Shown piece by piece: positions 12,640-25,489 of a stretch of DNA of 64,000 bases; positions within the stretch are counted from its first letter, which is position 1, and the number at the start of each line of letters is the position of its first letter. The notes below the pieces were generated by a model. The model ran no database searches, was not told the DNA's origin, and saw only the letters and a list, made by a program, of their open reading frames with translations. The stretch is from Phascolarctos cinereus (taxonomy: Eukaryota; Chordata; Mammalia; Diprotodontia; Phascolarctidae). A program made the translations under genes and the position numbers. The stretch is taken from NCBI RefSeq assembly GCF_002099425.1, contig NW_018344192.1, positions 1,442,501-1,506,500 of the forward strand, written 5' to 3'.

Positions 12640-12930
12640 GGCAAGAAGAATATCTTCTAACTGGATTGGATTGTGATAAGATTCATGAAGTATGTGATCT
12701 GAAAACTGCTCCTTAATGACATAGTATTCAGTAGGTGAATATGGGAAGCAGGGGCATTCTATGTGGAACAAATGTCATAAACAAAGGGATACAACCAGTG
12801 ATTCTGGACAGGGCATCATCTCTATGTTAGGTGTTTAGTGAGAGAGAAACCAGATGGTGAAGTAGCTCATCAGTCTAAGAAATTTGGACTCTCTTTGATG
12901 ACCAATAAGAAACCATTTAAATTTGAAATT
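12640..12930 (-). mobile_element. Possible L2/L3-like LINE remnant, antisense
   Basis: Blocks such as 'ggggcattctatgtggaaca' and 'aagaaatttggactctcttt' fall in the order of the ancient antisense LINE-like module also seen at 1280-1590 and 39216-39640. Highly diverged. Confidence 0.35.
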
Positions 12931-13617
12931 GATTCAACTACATTTGTTTATAGAATCCCCCTTATAGTCAATGTCAGGAATTTGCATTAATGCTGATCAA
13001 ATTTAGTAATCTGATATTTGGCAATCATCAGAACAAAAGTTAAAAGTCTATGAAAGGGATCAAATCCAAGAACTTAGCCTCTTTGTTCTAATCCACTAAA
13101 CTAATGAACCACAGCCTAAGAGGATAAAATAGCATATCCTTTTAAAATATATTATTGAGATCGTGGCTATTGTGGGGTATGTGGGGGGGCACTTGGAGGA
13201 GTAGGGGAAGAATAAAGTCAGAGGAAAACATTATTTTTTCCTTTCTTTTCATTTGCTGATCACAACAATTTCCTTTATTTTTACATCATGACATTTTACA
13301 GTTGCAAACTCCTCTACTAATTGATATCTTTTCTTGAACTTTTCTTAACCTAATAGAAAAGACTAATATTTTAGCTAAAACCTATTTTCCTTTGATATTT
13401 TGAATGTATGGTTTTGCATTTTTTTTTTACTTTACCAAAACACTTTATTGTAAATTTTCTTTTATTCTTGTGATATTCTTTGAAAGCAGGTTAAATATAT
13501 GTTTGTTTGTTTTTTTGTCCAAACCTGTAATAAGTGAGTATAGAGAATTTCCTGGTGTGAAAACTCCTTTCGTTCTGCATATTGTTAACTCATTTCTAAT
13601 TTAATCTTCACAAATTG
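12931..13617. other. Non-coding, no recognised feature
   Basis: AT-rich, with short T runs and no repeat or gene recognised. Confidence 0.4.
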
Positions 13618-13735
13618 TCCATCACAGAGGTTAAGGGAATTGCCCACGGTCACATGGGTCACACTTGTCAGAGATAGGACTTGAACCCAAATCTTCCTGA
13701 TTTCAAGACCAACACACTAGCCATCATGCTACATT
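13618..13735 (-). mobile_element. tRNA-derived CORE-SINE, antisense fragment
   Basis: The plus strand reads 'attgcccacggtcacatggg', then 'ggacttgaacccaaatct' (reverse complement of the B box) and 'tcctgatttcaagacc'. This is the 5' half of a MIR/THER1-type SINE on the minus strand. Confidence 0.75.
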
Positions 13736-15167
13736 TTCTTAAAAGCATTATTATAATTTTCATTTAAGAAAACTAAATCATAGACATTTTAATATTTATA
13801 TTTAGGTATGTGAACTGGAGTGCCTTTGCCTTCCTCTGTGTGTGTATGTTTATAAGTGATATCCCATTTTTTTTGTTCTGCAAACTTCTTTAAACAACAA
13901 CAAAAAAATGCTAACTCCTGAGGCAATTTAATATACTACTCATAATAATCTGTAAGTATTGATATACTACTTAATACCATTTAATAAACACACATATATT
14001 ATTATTATTATTATTTGAAGACTTTGGACCAATGTATAAGAGCCACTGGCTACTTCAAGGAGCTATCATCTACAATGTATTTCTTCTGTAATAATATATC
14101 TTGAACATCTTTGAGGAGTGGCTAGATGACCCCTTAGGAGGAACAGCATGAAAGGGATTTCTATTTGGCAGTTAGATTCATTGCCTTTGATTGTCTCTCT
14201 GAACTGTGAAGTTCTGTGACTCTTGGACCATGAACTTCAATTACTAGACTAGAGAACCAGGAAAACTGGGAAATTGGATGTGATGACATGTATGGAAAGG
14301 ATGAATTTAGCTTGAAGAAGACAAGACTTAAGAGACAACATTCTAGCCATCTAGAAATACTTATCTGAATGGCAGGCATATGGAAGAAGGTTTAGAACTG
14401 CTATTGTTAGCTCAAAAGGTCAGAGCTAGAAACACAGAGTTGAAGTTGAAAAGAGATATATAGATATCAGATCAGTATAAGAGCTGAGATACTTTGAACA
14501 ATCAACACTGGCCTTATGGCCATATTGATGGAGGTCTTTAAGCAGATGATTCATCATCCCTTGTTGGGGACATGGAAAAAGTTTTCACTCTATTCCCCCG
14601 TTTGTCTTACAAGTTTGGTTCAGAGTCCCTTTTTGTACAAAAGATGAGATATTATATTTCTGAAGTCCTTAATCTTTTTTGTGTCATAGACTGCTTTGTC
14701 ATTCTCTTGAATTCTGTGGAATTCTTCTTAAAATAGTGTTTTTAAAAAGAATAAAAGAAAATACTTAGAATTACAAAGAAAACTTTTGTAATGAAATATA
14801 GTTATCAAAATATGTAAAAAAATTCACATTAACCCAGGTTAAGAAACCATATTGTATTTAAAGATATAATGATAATTCTATCAATATTACACAAGTCCCT
14901 TATTCCTTTCCGTGATGTTGAAAGTAAGGACAATGTGTTTGGAAAGTATGTCCCATGCCTTTTTAATGATACCCAACATTACGGTTGAAATTTAGTAACT
15001 GTGAATCTCAGCAGCATGTGTTGAGAACAACTATTCTGTAGCACTTGTTATATTTAATGTTTTTATCTCCTTCAATCTTTAATAGTTGATACTTTAAGTA
15101 TCAGACTCTGTCTGATAGTTCTGAAACTCCTACTTATTTTTTTTTAATATCAAAGCAAAATATCCAG
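13736..15167. other. Non-coding; short (ATT)n at 13998-14015
   Basis: Nothing else recognisable. Open frames here are short and without family resemblance. Confidence 0.4.
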
Positions 15168-15400
15168 AGATAATAATAGCTTACATTTACATAATGCTTT
15201 GGTGTTTAGAAAGTATTTTCCACAGAATAAACCCCTGACATAGATAGAATAAATATTAAAATTCCATTTTACAGTTGAGCAAACTGGATTCTAGAAACAA
15301 GAAGTAATTTGTGTATAGTCAGACTACTGGCAAGAATGAGTCAGAATCTGAACCTAAAACCTAGTGATTACAAAATTAATACTCTTAACCATGATTCTGT
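15168..15400 (-). mobile_element. MIR-type SINE, antisense
   Basis: It runs from 'agcttacatttacataatgc' through 'ttccattttacagttgagca' to 'agaatctgaacctaaaacct', which is the reversed MIR order. Heavily diverged. Confidence 0.65.
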
Positions 15401-15763
15401 GTTGTCTTTCTACGAGGACCTCTTTGTAATTCCTTGCTGCTAACCTTAAGCAGTGGTTTACCTGTATTCCTTTTTTATCTCAATGTCACCAGTGTAGTTC
15501 ATAGTCAAAAGATATGATTATAACCTAGAGTTAGGTTCACCCTCTTATCATAGAACCCATCCTTTACCTTTCCTTCCCCATATGCCTAATTCTGCAAAGA
15601 GTTCACTTTACCAAGATATTAGGAATTAAATGTCTTTAATCTGCCTTGGCATTAAGGCAGCAGAGACAGGAACTAAAAGTTGATGTGAGTTCTCTTAGTT
15701 TTCTTCTTGTTAATAGATGATATATAGAGATAAATAGAAAGATAGATAGACATAGATCGATAG
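15401..15763. other. Non-coding; GATA-rich end
   Basis: Degenerate GATA/TAGA repeats at about 15716-15763. No other recognised feature. Confidence 0.45.
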
Positions 15764-15900
15764 TGAATGACTATGTATTGAGTGCTTACTATGTGTCAGG
15801 CATTGGATTAATTGCTGAAGATACAAAAACCAAACCAAACCAAAACAAGACATTCGTTACTCTCAAGAAACCTAGATTCTAATAGTAGAAGATAATAACA
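15764..15900 (-). mobile_element. L2 LINE 3' end, antisense
   Basis: 'tgagtgcttactatgtgtca' then 'ggcattggattaattgctga' and 'agatacaaaa' is the reverse complement of the L2/MIR 3' terminus. The following bases fit the stretch upstream of it. Confidence 0.7.
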
Positions 15901-18900
15901 AAAGGGATGGTAGAAAGTTATGGGGTATCTACCTGGGTGCCAGGTCACTAAGTGTGGAGAATTTGTCCGGAAGGATGTAAGCAGTATGGCTGGGATTTTT
16001 GATGATATGATGATATGATGGGACTTACTTTCTCACAGGGAAAATAGCACTTTTAGAGTAGTGTCCATTAAAGGGAATTTGGGCATGGTGAGTAAGTGGA
16101 ATAACGAGTCCATGGTGCAAGCAATTGAATGTTCTTTTCAGAAGTAATGATGGAGTTGGAAAAAGCCCTAGAATCAAAGTGCAACAGTCTTAATTTACAG
16201 ATGAAGAAAATAAGTACCAGATAGATGACACGATTTATTCAAGGAAAAAACCCCACAAATTTACCCTCCCAGCATATACCACTTTCCCAATAATTATCAC
16301 TGGTGGACTGTGGTAGGTTCTTACCCAGAAATCAGTCAACCCCTGCTGTTTGCTTTTGTGGTTTCTGCACAGTGTAGCTTAATTCACAGTGTTCCAGTGA
16401 CTCTGACACAAACTTGCTTGGATATTTACCCCTTGAAAAGCATTTCTTAAAATAATAATGAAGTGCCATTTTAGTATGATATAGACTATCACTTTTAGAG
16501 TCTGGGAGATCTGAGTTCAAGTACCACCTTTGACACATATTGGCTATATGAACCCTGAGCAAGTGCCTCGGGCTAAATAAACTTCAGAATATTTGTCAAT
16601 CCTCTGAGAATCTAAGCTGTAGAAGAGATATCAAATTTCCAAATACCATTGATATCACGTCTGGTCTCTTTTCTTAGCCTACTGTGGTTTGATCAGTTTA
16701 TGATGGGACTGTATCTTCATGGTAAGGAAGGCCAATACTTCAATAGAAACGATTAGGAATCTTTTTGCTTCATAACTTTATATTTCATGAAATCAGGATG
16801 TATAAATTCAGTGCTTGCATTCATTATTCATAGGAACCGAAAATAATACCATCAACTAATGGTTCTTGGTTATAGTCAATTTTTATCATTCTTCCTGGTT
16901 TATGAATAGTGATTAATCTGTTGTAGTTAAGTACTGATGGGTATTTTAAAGGAATAGAATCTTTCACTTTTTATGATTTTGTTGGAAATGAAAAAATGGA
17001 GCATTATCTGTTTCATTAATATATGGGTTAATAACATGAATATGAACTATTTTAAAATTATTGTCAAAAATAGAGGCTTGTAAACTATTCATGTCTTGCT
17101 TAAATAAATGAATTGGAAGATGCTATATATGGTGACTTCAACATCAATGGAATCACTGCTTCAGAAGAAAAAGAAAAAAATATTAATATAACATATATGT
17201 GTTACATATATATAAAATATATATGCATTACACAAAAACCTAAGTAGATTAATAATATCAATTATCCAGATTACACTGGAATTGAATGCTTGGATTGCAC
17301 AATGGGCCCTTAAGTACTACACAGATATTGGATAGACAACAAAAATGGACAATGAATTAAACTTAGAATTGAATAGGAGGAGAGTTGGATAGATTGCTTT
17401 TGAAAAATGTGATGCTGCTTTTAATTAATTCTAAAACAAATACATATCCTTTTAAAAAATAAAAATTAGTATTGCTTTGGTAATATTAAATGGCTGTAGT
17501 TTTTGAAAAAACTAAAGTTGTGAACCACCCAAACAGCAACAGAGATACGTATGGTAGAGTACAGCATACTACCACTACCAACAAAGAATTCCACGGTGGA
17601 ACATGTAGAAAATATATTGTCAAAGTGATGTATAATTGAAGAAAGAAGTGGGCAGATTTGCAGTGAGAGGGAGAGATAACCAATATTTAGGACAGTAGTA
17701 TATGTGATGTCATGTGATTAAGAGAAAAGAAACCCAGTACATTCAATGGATACTCTGTGGAAGAGTTAGAAGGAAGAGCAGGACCATAGAGACATGGAAT
17801 GGGCAGGCATGGGTATGTTACAGCCTAATTCATTGTAAGAAGCACCCCTATTTTTGAGATCACAGAACTATCAAGGAAGTTTCAAAAGTATTGTTCACAA
17901 AGGAGTAGGGGAACAGATTAATTTGAAATTCAAATGTTAGTTGCTATGATTTTATACATATACTTAATTGACTTAATTTTAAGCTGGCTTTTCACAGAAG
18001 GATAATACCTTTCCATCTGCAAGGATCTAGTAAGTCTATTCCTCTCAATTTATGTCATAATATTGACAATATTAAAGTTTTTAAAAATGAAAACTCCATT
18101 TGATGGAATTTCCTAAATAGATAGGAGTTTGGTAACAATCAAGGCACAGATTAGGATCTTGTCAGATATACTTAGTCCTTCATCCTGTCAAGTTAGAAAT
18201 ATTGAAAAGAGTAAGGTTTACTATCTGGGCGTCCTTTGCATGGAGCATTAAATAAATTAAGGTGGACTTCTGATAACATTGCTGACAAATCTACCATATT
18301 TCCTTGCCATTGATTTTAAAAGACATAATTGTTATGAATGAATTTTAGAATAAAAAAATGAGTGGAATGGAGGATCATCCCTCACTTTATAGAGAAAGAT
18401 TACCTGCAAAGGCAAATATTGAAATTTTAAGTGAAATGTGACATAGTAGTATCTTAATAAGTTCACTGAATTTAGAGAACAATGCTTATTCTATTGTCTT
18501 GATAAGACTCATTAAATTTACAATGAACTTAGATATGAATGGAGAGATTCTGAACCATTAACCTCATTTCTTTAAAGTAGGGACTCTACTTCAACAATTT
18601 TCAAAGAAAGTTTAATCAAAGTGGAAGGGACTGTGGAGTAGCAGTAGAATAAGGTGTAGAAAAATAGAATTACATTATCCAGGGAATCTTGGGTCAGGTC
18701 CCTTTCAATTGAGGTAATTTTAAAACCGTTAGAATAAACAATTAGATAGAGAAAGAAGTCAGACTTCTAAGTATCTCTGAAAATAGGGAAAACTGATTGA
18801 TGAGGTTAAGGTTTTTATTATGATTGTTAAAATACTTCATTATGAATATGAAAGAAGTAAAGCAATTTTGTGCTTTCTCTGTGTCCTACTCAAATAGATA
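15901..18900. other. Long non-coding stretch without recognised repeats
   Basis: It has only a short (TGATATGA)n patch near 16005-16020 and TATA-rich DNA at 17190-17230. No supported gene or named repeat. Confidence 0.4.
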
Positions 18901-18982
18901 ATTTCTCTCTGTGTCTCTCTGTCTCTCTGTCTCTTTCTCTCACTGTCTCTCTCTGTCTGTGTCTCTCTCTTTTCCTCTCTCA
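18901..18982. repeat. CT-rich low-complexity tract
   Basis: Irregular TCTCTG/CTCT repeats that run directly into the SINE fragment that follows. Confidence 0.9.
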
Positions 18983-19095
18983 GTCTCAGTTTACTCATTT
19001 GTAAAATGGGGGTAATTCATAGCACCTACCTCACAGGGTTGTTGTGAGGATGAAATGAGATAATATATTTAAAGTGCTTTGCAAATCTGAACTAT
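18983..19095 (+). mobile_element. MIR/CORE-SINE 3' half
   Basis: The order is 'gtctcagtttactcatttgt', 'aaaatggg', 'cacctacctcacagggttgt', 'gaggatgaaatgagataata' and 'aaagtgctttgcaaa'. The 5' half has been replaced by the CT tract. Confidence 0.88.
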
Positions 19096-21251
19096 TTAAA
19101 TTTTATTGTTGTTGTTAGAAATGTATATCTGTGATATGAATTATGAAAGCAAAAATAAACAAAATCAATAGTTTATTAAAATATGACGTCTTTTAAAGTC
19201 GTTGGATTAACACTTAAAAAAAACAGTTGTCCTTGTGAAGTGCTCCTTGTCTACTTGCTAGAGAATTAACCTTGGAGAAACTTATATTAAGCAAAAACAC
19301 AAACTAAACTATGGGGCTTGAGGGAAGCAACAAGCAGAGGGTTTTGAAACATAAAATGAACATTTAAGGAAAGCCTGAGAGGAAATCCAGATAAGTTGAG
19401 AAAAAGAGGTAAGCCAAGAAACAAGACCCGAGATCCTGAATCAGCTATCGTGAATAAACCTGAGAAAAAAGAGAGACATGAACAATGGCAGGGCTGAAGA
19501 CATAGGAAAGATAAAAGTTTGACAGAGAAATGCAAGCCTGTGATCCAATGAAAACTAGAATTATATGGACGTTGCTTCATTTCCTGTTATGTTGTGATAG
19601 CCTCTGAAAAGTTTCATGCCGCTTTATACACACAATTCATCATTGGCAATATTTTGTAGCTTCCCTAGCTATACTATCATTATTTCATTGTCCTTTGAGT
19701 CACCTGCAATTTAGCTTTTTATAGGATTGTGGTGTTCTGTGATTCATAGTTATTGAGCATCCCTGGGACAATAATGATGTTAAAAAAAATGTTATGGAGC
19801 AGCTTAGCCTTGTTCACTGCTGATGAGTTTACATAATGTGACCTACCTTATTATCTGCCTTTTAGCATTGTCCATGTTCAGTGCCTGTCCAAGTATTTCT
19901 ACAGACTAATAAACTGACCCAATAGAATACTTATACTAATTGGCAATACCTTTTATTTGTCCTCTTGGTTTTTCCTTTGCAGCTTGCTAGACTGATTTCC
20001 TTTGAGTATCTGTGGATCTCATTATACATAACTATGATGGTTTGGAATTCAATGCTATTAGTATAATTTCATTCCCAGAAAAAATATATGGAGGCAAACT
20101 CAGATCACTCTTCCACTTAGACTTTGCATAGGACAACTCCCTTGACTCTTTTAGATACCTTTGGTGGATATAGGTCTCCTTATTTTATATTTTGCTTAAT
20201 ATTAAAATTTGGAACATAATAGAAGAAAATTCCCTGTGTGGTTGCATCTGTCAAGAAGTATTATATGATATTAATAGACATATAGAAAGTCACCTTGTTG
20301 AAGGACAGTTTTTAAAGATACATTTTTCCCTATACTGAAACATATTATAAGCAACACTAAGAAATATTTTTATCTTGATTTCTCTCATGTAATTTCGAGA
20401 ATCTTAATCCCTAAATTTATGATCCTACAAAGATTTTTTTTTCAGAATCATGTAGGAAAATCTGAATATTTCTTTCTCATATTTTTATCAAAGATCACCT
20501 AGATACATAGATAAAACATCCACCAACAAACTTATAGAAATAACAGGCTTGATCAGTGATTGGTTGCAACTGCTATCATCTCAATTACAGATTTTTGATA
20601 ATACTATTTTATACTTTCAGAATTTCCTCCTCTTTGAGAGATCTTGAAATTTAATTATAGGGGACTATTAAATTATTCCAGCCCAGTATTATAATTTCCT
20701 CAGGTTTTATTTATTCAAGTACAGTAGTACTTTTCTAATTCATTTTCTGGAGTATTAATTTTACTTACAAATGTGATGATTCTACTGTCACAAGTGACTG
20801 AGTAGCCATAGAAAAGAATTGCTATGGAGATGTTGGTCAATATGTGTCAAATCAAATCTGATTATTATCTTCACTTGAGTTTTTTATAAGTATAATTGGA
20901 ATGATCTTCTTTCATTGGGTCGTAATCATGCTAAGCTCTCTGAAGGCTTTTCTTTTAAATCCTTCACTTTTTGGGTTGTTTTGTGAGGCAATATTGCTTA
21001 TGATGTTCTGTGATCCTTCCTCATACAGTTTAAAAAAAAACTGTGTTGTAAACCATTTTGACTTTGGTTGGTATCTCTTCAGTTGGAAAACAGATGAAAC
21101 ACTAATTGGCTAAGGTGATTTGTCATCTCAGCTCTGTAATTATGGAAATTGCTTTAAAATAATAAAACTTCCCTTAAAATGGCTAAATCAGGCTCCATAG
21201 TTTAGAACTTTATTCTATTTAGATTAAATTCTATTTAGGACCTAAATAGAA
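19096..21251. other. Non-coding; open frames unsupported
   Basis: Open frames at 19287-19580 (minus, 97 codons) and 20901-21113 (plus, 70 codons) have no recognisable domain and sit in low-complexity AT-rich DNA. A 23-nt near-perfect palindrome, 'ttctatttagg' and its complement around one base, lies at 21229-21251. Confidence 0.4.
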
Positions 21252-21709
21252 GTTTAGAATTAAGAAATGAAAGACATCAAAAATGTCTATGTTACTCAGA
21301 AGCTTCATGTAGACATGTCATGAATATCTTCTTCCAGAGCAGAGTTGACAGGTGCTGGACATGGCAGGTACCAATGGTCACAAAAAATAGAATTGACTAC
21401 ATTTTAACAGACACAGTTTTTTTTAACCCACTTCCCATTTATTTTTCTTTGTGGATAGCTTATTTAAAAAGATTTTGCTGATACTGCAAAATTTAGTTTT
21501 TTAGTCATGTATTTTGTTCTAATTTGATGTTCATTTCGGCCCTGTTTTAATTAGTGATCTACCTGTACAAATTGTTGAGTATAAAATGGCTGTCATATCG
21601 GCAACTGGTCAATGTGTCTGTTAAAATATAGTCAATTCTATGATATGTCAACATGAAGCTTCTGAGTAATGTAGACGTTTTTGATCTCTTTCATTTCTTA
21701 ATTCTTAAC
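21252..21709. repeat. Imperfect inverted-repeat element
   Basis: The left arm has two blocks, 21252-21320 and 21387-21415. Both are matched, reverse-complemented, by one continuous right arm at 21613-21709. The outer ends agree at 12 of 13 bases ('gtttagaattaag'). Shared cores include 'actcagaagcttcatgt' and 'attttaacagacaca'. The left arm carries about 66 bp (21321-21386) absent from the right. It could be a small DNA transposon or a diverged fold-back duplication. The family is unknown. Confidence 0.85.
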
Positions 21710-22489
21710 TATTATTTTCAATATTTTGTTTCTGTCAGCCCCATTGCACATCATAGATTTGTTGTAATTATGTAACAATGTATATATTAACTTCATTTTG
21801 AAAAGATTATCTGATTCAAAATAAAATTCGATTCCCTTCTCAGTCATCTTCTCACCTCAACTCATCATAAAGAGGGCAAAGAGAAATGACCAAATGACTG
21901 GACAGAGAAATGATCAAATATCCCATTGACAGATTTTTTCTGTTGCCATTGGTGCCTGATAAGGCCAACTTTACGATTTTTTTGGGGGGGGAGGTGGAGA
22001 GGAGAAAGGGTGCTGCGTGTAAATAATTTATGGAACAGAAAATTAAATAAACCATTGAATTTGAATAGGGACATTTGATTTAAAAGGGAAAACATTCATT
22101 TGAAATGAGAGAAGGGTTTCTTTATACTTAGACTTCATTAATTAAAAAAATGGCCATAAATTCAATGTGTAAATTCTGTCATTTACGAGTTGAGATGAGC
22201 TAGAATTTGATGAAATTTATTTGTAATGAAATTAGATATGAAAGTGAGTTAGTCTGGAATTTGGAGTCATTTGGTCAAGTGTTAGTTTTTTTTGAAAAAA
22301 TTAATTCATTAAACAATTAAGCAGAAATTATGGCTGGGTATTCAAATCTATTAGGTTTTTTATGTTTTGGAGAGTGAAATACTGATTAGTCCAAGGGCTT
22401 TTAATTTCATGTCAAAAATTGAGTGCTGTTGTTTACCGTTATTTCACTATTGTAGTTAAAGATGACAGTTCAAAATAAAATACATATAT
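21710..22489. other. Non-coding, no recognised feature
   Basis: AT-rich, with a poly-G run near 21980-21990. No gene or repeat family recognised. Confidence 0.4.
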
Positions 22490-23160
22490 ACAGTATGCCT
22501 ATTTTCTGATACAGCGGAGAAGACACAGGAAAATTAGATCTTGGCATACACTCAGATCCCAGGGCTTACCAGTACTGGCATTTTGCCATTTGCCCAATGC
22601 CAGTCTGTATTCCTCCCTTTCCTCCCCCCGCTCAGGAGGTAGTGACTGTAAGTTCTATATCTCTAGAGATTTTATTCTCCTTACTGCCCTCCCTCCCTCA
22701 ACAGTTAAAGAACTGAGCTTTGGGATCCTGCCCTGGAATTGATTCATTTTGATTACTTAAAGTGGGTGCGTGAAAATTCTCAAGTCGTTTATTTTATCAA
22801 GAAAGTCCCAGACGATTCCACATACATTCAACAATCTACCAGCACACAGAATGGGCACATTTCTATTTTCCACAACTCTACCATTTCCAAATTTTTTCTC
22901 TTGCTCTCTAAACAAAATGACTATTTCTATTGCTACTAAAAATGGTGCATCAATCTGTTTCCCTAAGGCTTCACTCATAATCCCTGTTCTCTCCTATAAA
23001 GTCCTGCTGATATTTTCTGAGGGATGGTACCCAGGAAAGGGAGTTTCCTGGATACTGCCCCTCAGAGAATATCATCTACTACATTAGAATTGTATGTTCT
23101 CTGTATGTGGTAGATGACATATGCTGTTCATGCAGCCTGCAATTAATTTGTAATAAAAAC
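22490..23160 (+). other. Unclassified block, slightly GC-richer, ends in AATAAA
   Basis: This stretch is less AT-rich than its neighbours. It has several overlapping open frames on both strands between 22739 and 23087 and ends with 'gtaataaaaactcacc', an AATAAA-type signal. A solitary LTR-like fossil is one possibility, but I cannot name a family and see no flanking duplication. No host protein domain is visible. Confidence 0.3.
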
Positions 23161-23232
23161 TCACCTCTTTAGTAAGTAATTTTGGTTTTATCCTTGCAAG
23201 AATATTGTTATTAATATGATGTCTTGCATACA

Positions 23233-23490
23233 GGCCAAAAAGTGGTATAGTGGATAGAGTTAGCCCTGGAAGTTAGGAAAACTAAAGTTCAAATTTGGCC
23301 TCAGAGATTTATTAGTTGTAGGGCCCTGGGCAAGTCACTTAACCTCTATTTGCCTCAGTTTCTTCAACTCTAAAATGGGGATAATAGCTGCACCTACCTT
23401 GCGGCATTGTTGTGAAGTTGAAATGAGATAGTATTTGCAAAGTGCTTAGCACAGTGCCTGGAATATATTAGGCACTTAAGAAATGTTTGT
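23233..23490 (+). mobile_element. MIR/THER1-type CORE-SINE, near full length
   Basis: A tRNA-like head with an A-box-like 'gtggtatagtggatag', B-box region 'aaagttcaaattt', core 'gggccctgggcaagtcactt', then 'cctcagtttcttcaactcta', 'ttgttgtgaagttgaaatga' and the tail 'agcacagtgcctggaatata'. All segments are in order. Confidence 0.9.
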
Positions 23491-24356
23491 TCTTTCCCTT
23501 CTTTCTCTCCCCACTTTTAAATGTGGACAAGGAAAGATTTGAAGGATGTATGGCAAGAGGTAGCAAATGTTTCAGACATGACATCACTGAATCACAATAG
23601 CTTATATGTTCTTTCACAAACATTGATAAAAAGAACAAACTGAACTTTTAAAAGTCATATTTTTGATAAATATAGTCATCTTAGTACTTCATAACTCTGT
23701 GGTGGATGGTTTCTCAACACTTGGCTTATGGAGGACAGATTATGATGCTATTACTTTATGGATATCTTTTGAATAAAATGAATTGCTCATGGTGAAATGT
23801 TTATTTTGGTTTTAGGGAGCTTAGGCTTGGGTAATTATTTTGAGAAATTTGTGAATACCAACAAGAAGACATTTCCTTTAGGCTCATTTGCAAACAAGTT
23901 AAGTTGTGTGCCTATGATAATCAAGATAAAAACTGAAGCTTGTGATGCATTTAAGAATACAGGAAACAAAAAATCAAAGAATATTCAGTGCCCTCTAATG
24001 GAAAGAATGTCTGCTCTGTGTTGAAACTGAACTTATAGTCCTGGGTTAGTTCCTGGGTGTGTGATTATAAAATGATTATTTTACATTATTCAGTTCTTCA
24101 TACATATAAATTGGGTTAAAATATGATGCATCATTGTATTTAAATCAGCATATATCTCCTTAATATACTGAGCTTATAAAACAAACATATGGCAATATAT
24201 CACAGAGCAGGTAAGCACATTTTTATGAATTTAATATGAAATTAAAATTGAAAACACTTAGAATGAATAGTAAAATTGACTGAGATTTTATCATATTCCA
24301 AACAACTAAAAAGTAGCTATGATAAAATTACTCTGGAATATTGCTGTCATTATCAT
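23491..24356. other. Non-coding, no recognised feature
   Basis: A 75-codon open frame at 23797-24024 (plus) has no recognisable family. Confidence 0.4.
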
Positions 24357-24605
24357 GGGGCAGTTAGTGGCACAGGGGATAGAGTGACCGACCTGAAGTC
24401 AGGAAGACTTGAGTTCAAATTTAGCCCATTCACTTAGTATCTATATGTCCCTGGGGAAGTCACTTTAGCCTGTTTGCCTCAGTTTCCTCATCCCTAAAAT
24501 GAGTTGGAAAAGGAAATGGCAGACTATTCCAGCATCTGTATTTGCCCAGAAAACCTCAAATGATGTCATGAAGAGTTGGACATGACTGAAAAAACTGAAT
24601 AGCAG
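24357..24605 (+). mobile_element. MAR1-like tRNA/RTE SINE, full length
   Basis: The head is 'ggggcagttagtggcac', the B box 'gagttcaaattt' and the core 'ccctggggaagtcacttt'. The RTE-type 3' end contains 'ggaaaaggaaatggcagact' and 'agttggacatgactgaaaaa'. A weak flanking match ('attatcat' before, 'cttatcat' after) may be the target duplication. Confidence 0.92.
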
Positions 24606-24904
24606 TTCTTATCATAGTATTCATAACCCAGTGTGTTATTTGGAATAAATTGGCTCCATTTTAATAAAGGTATCTTGTGATAAGTTTTCCTTATAATAAG
24701 TTACCTTGAATAAGTCTATATCTAAACCCAGTTGAATGGGATCTAAGATGTAGCCAACTTATTCCAAATGAGAGCTTATAGATTCTGCATCATTAGAGGT
24801 CCCCAAGAAGATAGTAGATAATGACTTGTCAGATATTTTATAGTTGGGAATTCTCTTATGTATGAGTTAGATCTGATGAGGTGCTTTCCAGTTCTCAGAT
24901 GCTG

Positions 24905-24985
24905 TGACTGTATCTCCCATTTTCATTCCTTGCACATTTAGCACGATGTTAGGCACATAGTAGGTATTTGGTATTGCTTTTGACT
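24905..24985 (+). mobile_element. L2 LINE 3' tail
   Basis: 'atttagcacgatgttaggca' and 'catagtaggtatttggtatt' match the L2 3' terminus. Confidence 0.6.
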
Positions 24986-25014
24986 TGCTAAATTAAGTTG
25001 AAAGGGAAGGGAAT

Positions 25015-25265
25015 CATATTTCGATAGCACTTGCGATGTATAAGGCACTGTGCCAAGCATGTTTTATAATTATTGCCTTGATTTGATCCTCACAGCAACC
25101 CTACAAAGTAGGTGATAGTATTATACCATTTTAGAGTAGAAAAAAAATGAGGCAAAAAGAGGTTAGGTGACTTGCCCATGGTCAACTAGCTAGCAGGAGT
25201 CTGAAGTCAGATTTTAACTCAGGTCTTCTTGATTCTAGGCACAATGCTCTATCCAGTGAGCCCCC
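25015..25265 (-). mobile_element. MIR/CORE-SINE, antisense, near full length
   Basis: Reversed order: 'aaggcactgtgccaagcatg', 'gatcctcacagcaaccctac', 'gttaggtgacttgcccatgg' and 'attttaactcaggtcttctt', then the head 'ctctatccagtgagc'. Confidence 0.9.
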
Positions 25266-25489
25266 ATTATAATCATGACTGGCAGAATGGATGTGTTCAT
25301 AGCCATACCTGTTTATAAGAATTCCATATCCTGGATGCCCAAGTCCTGTAGATGTTTCAGGATAATGCAATTGATGATGGTCACGTAGTCTTTGTCCATT
25401 CCTCTAGGTTTTCTTCTATTTTGTTCCAATCAGTGCAGCACTTGGGCTGGCCGCCTCTTTGTTTTCCTTCATTCTTGCTACACAATGGG

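Noticed and set aside
19287-19580. 97-codon minus-strand frame rich in Leu, Phe and Ser
   Set aside because: The hydrophobic look follows from the purine-rich plus strand. No domain or neighbour supports it.
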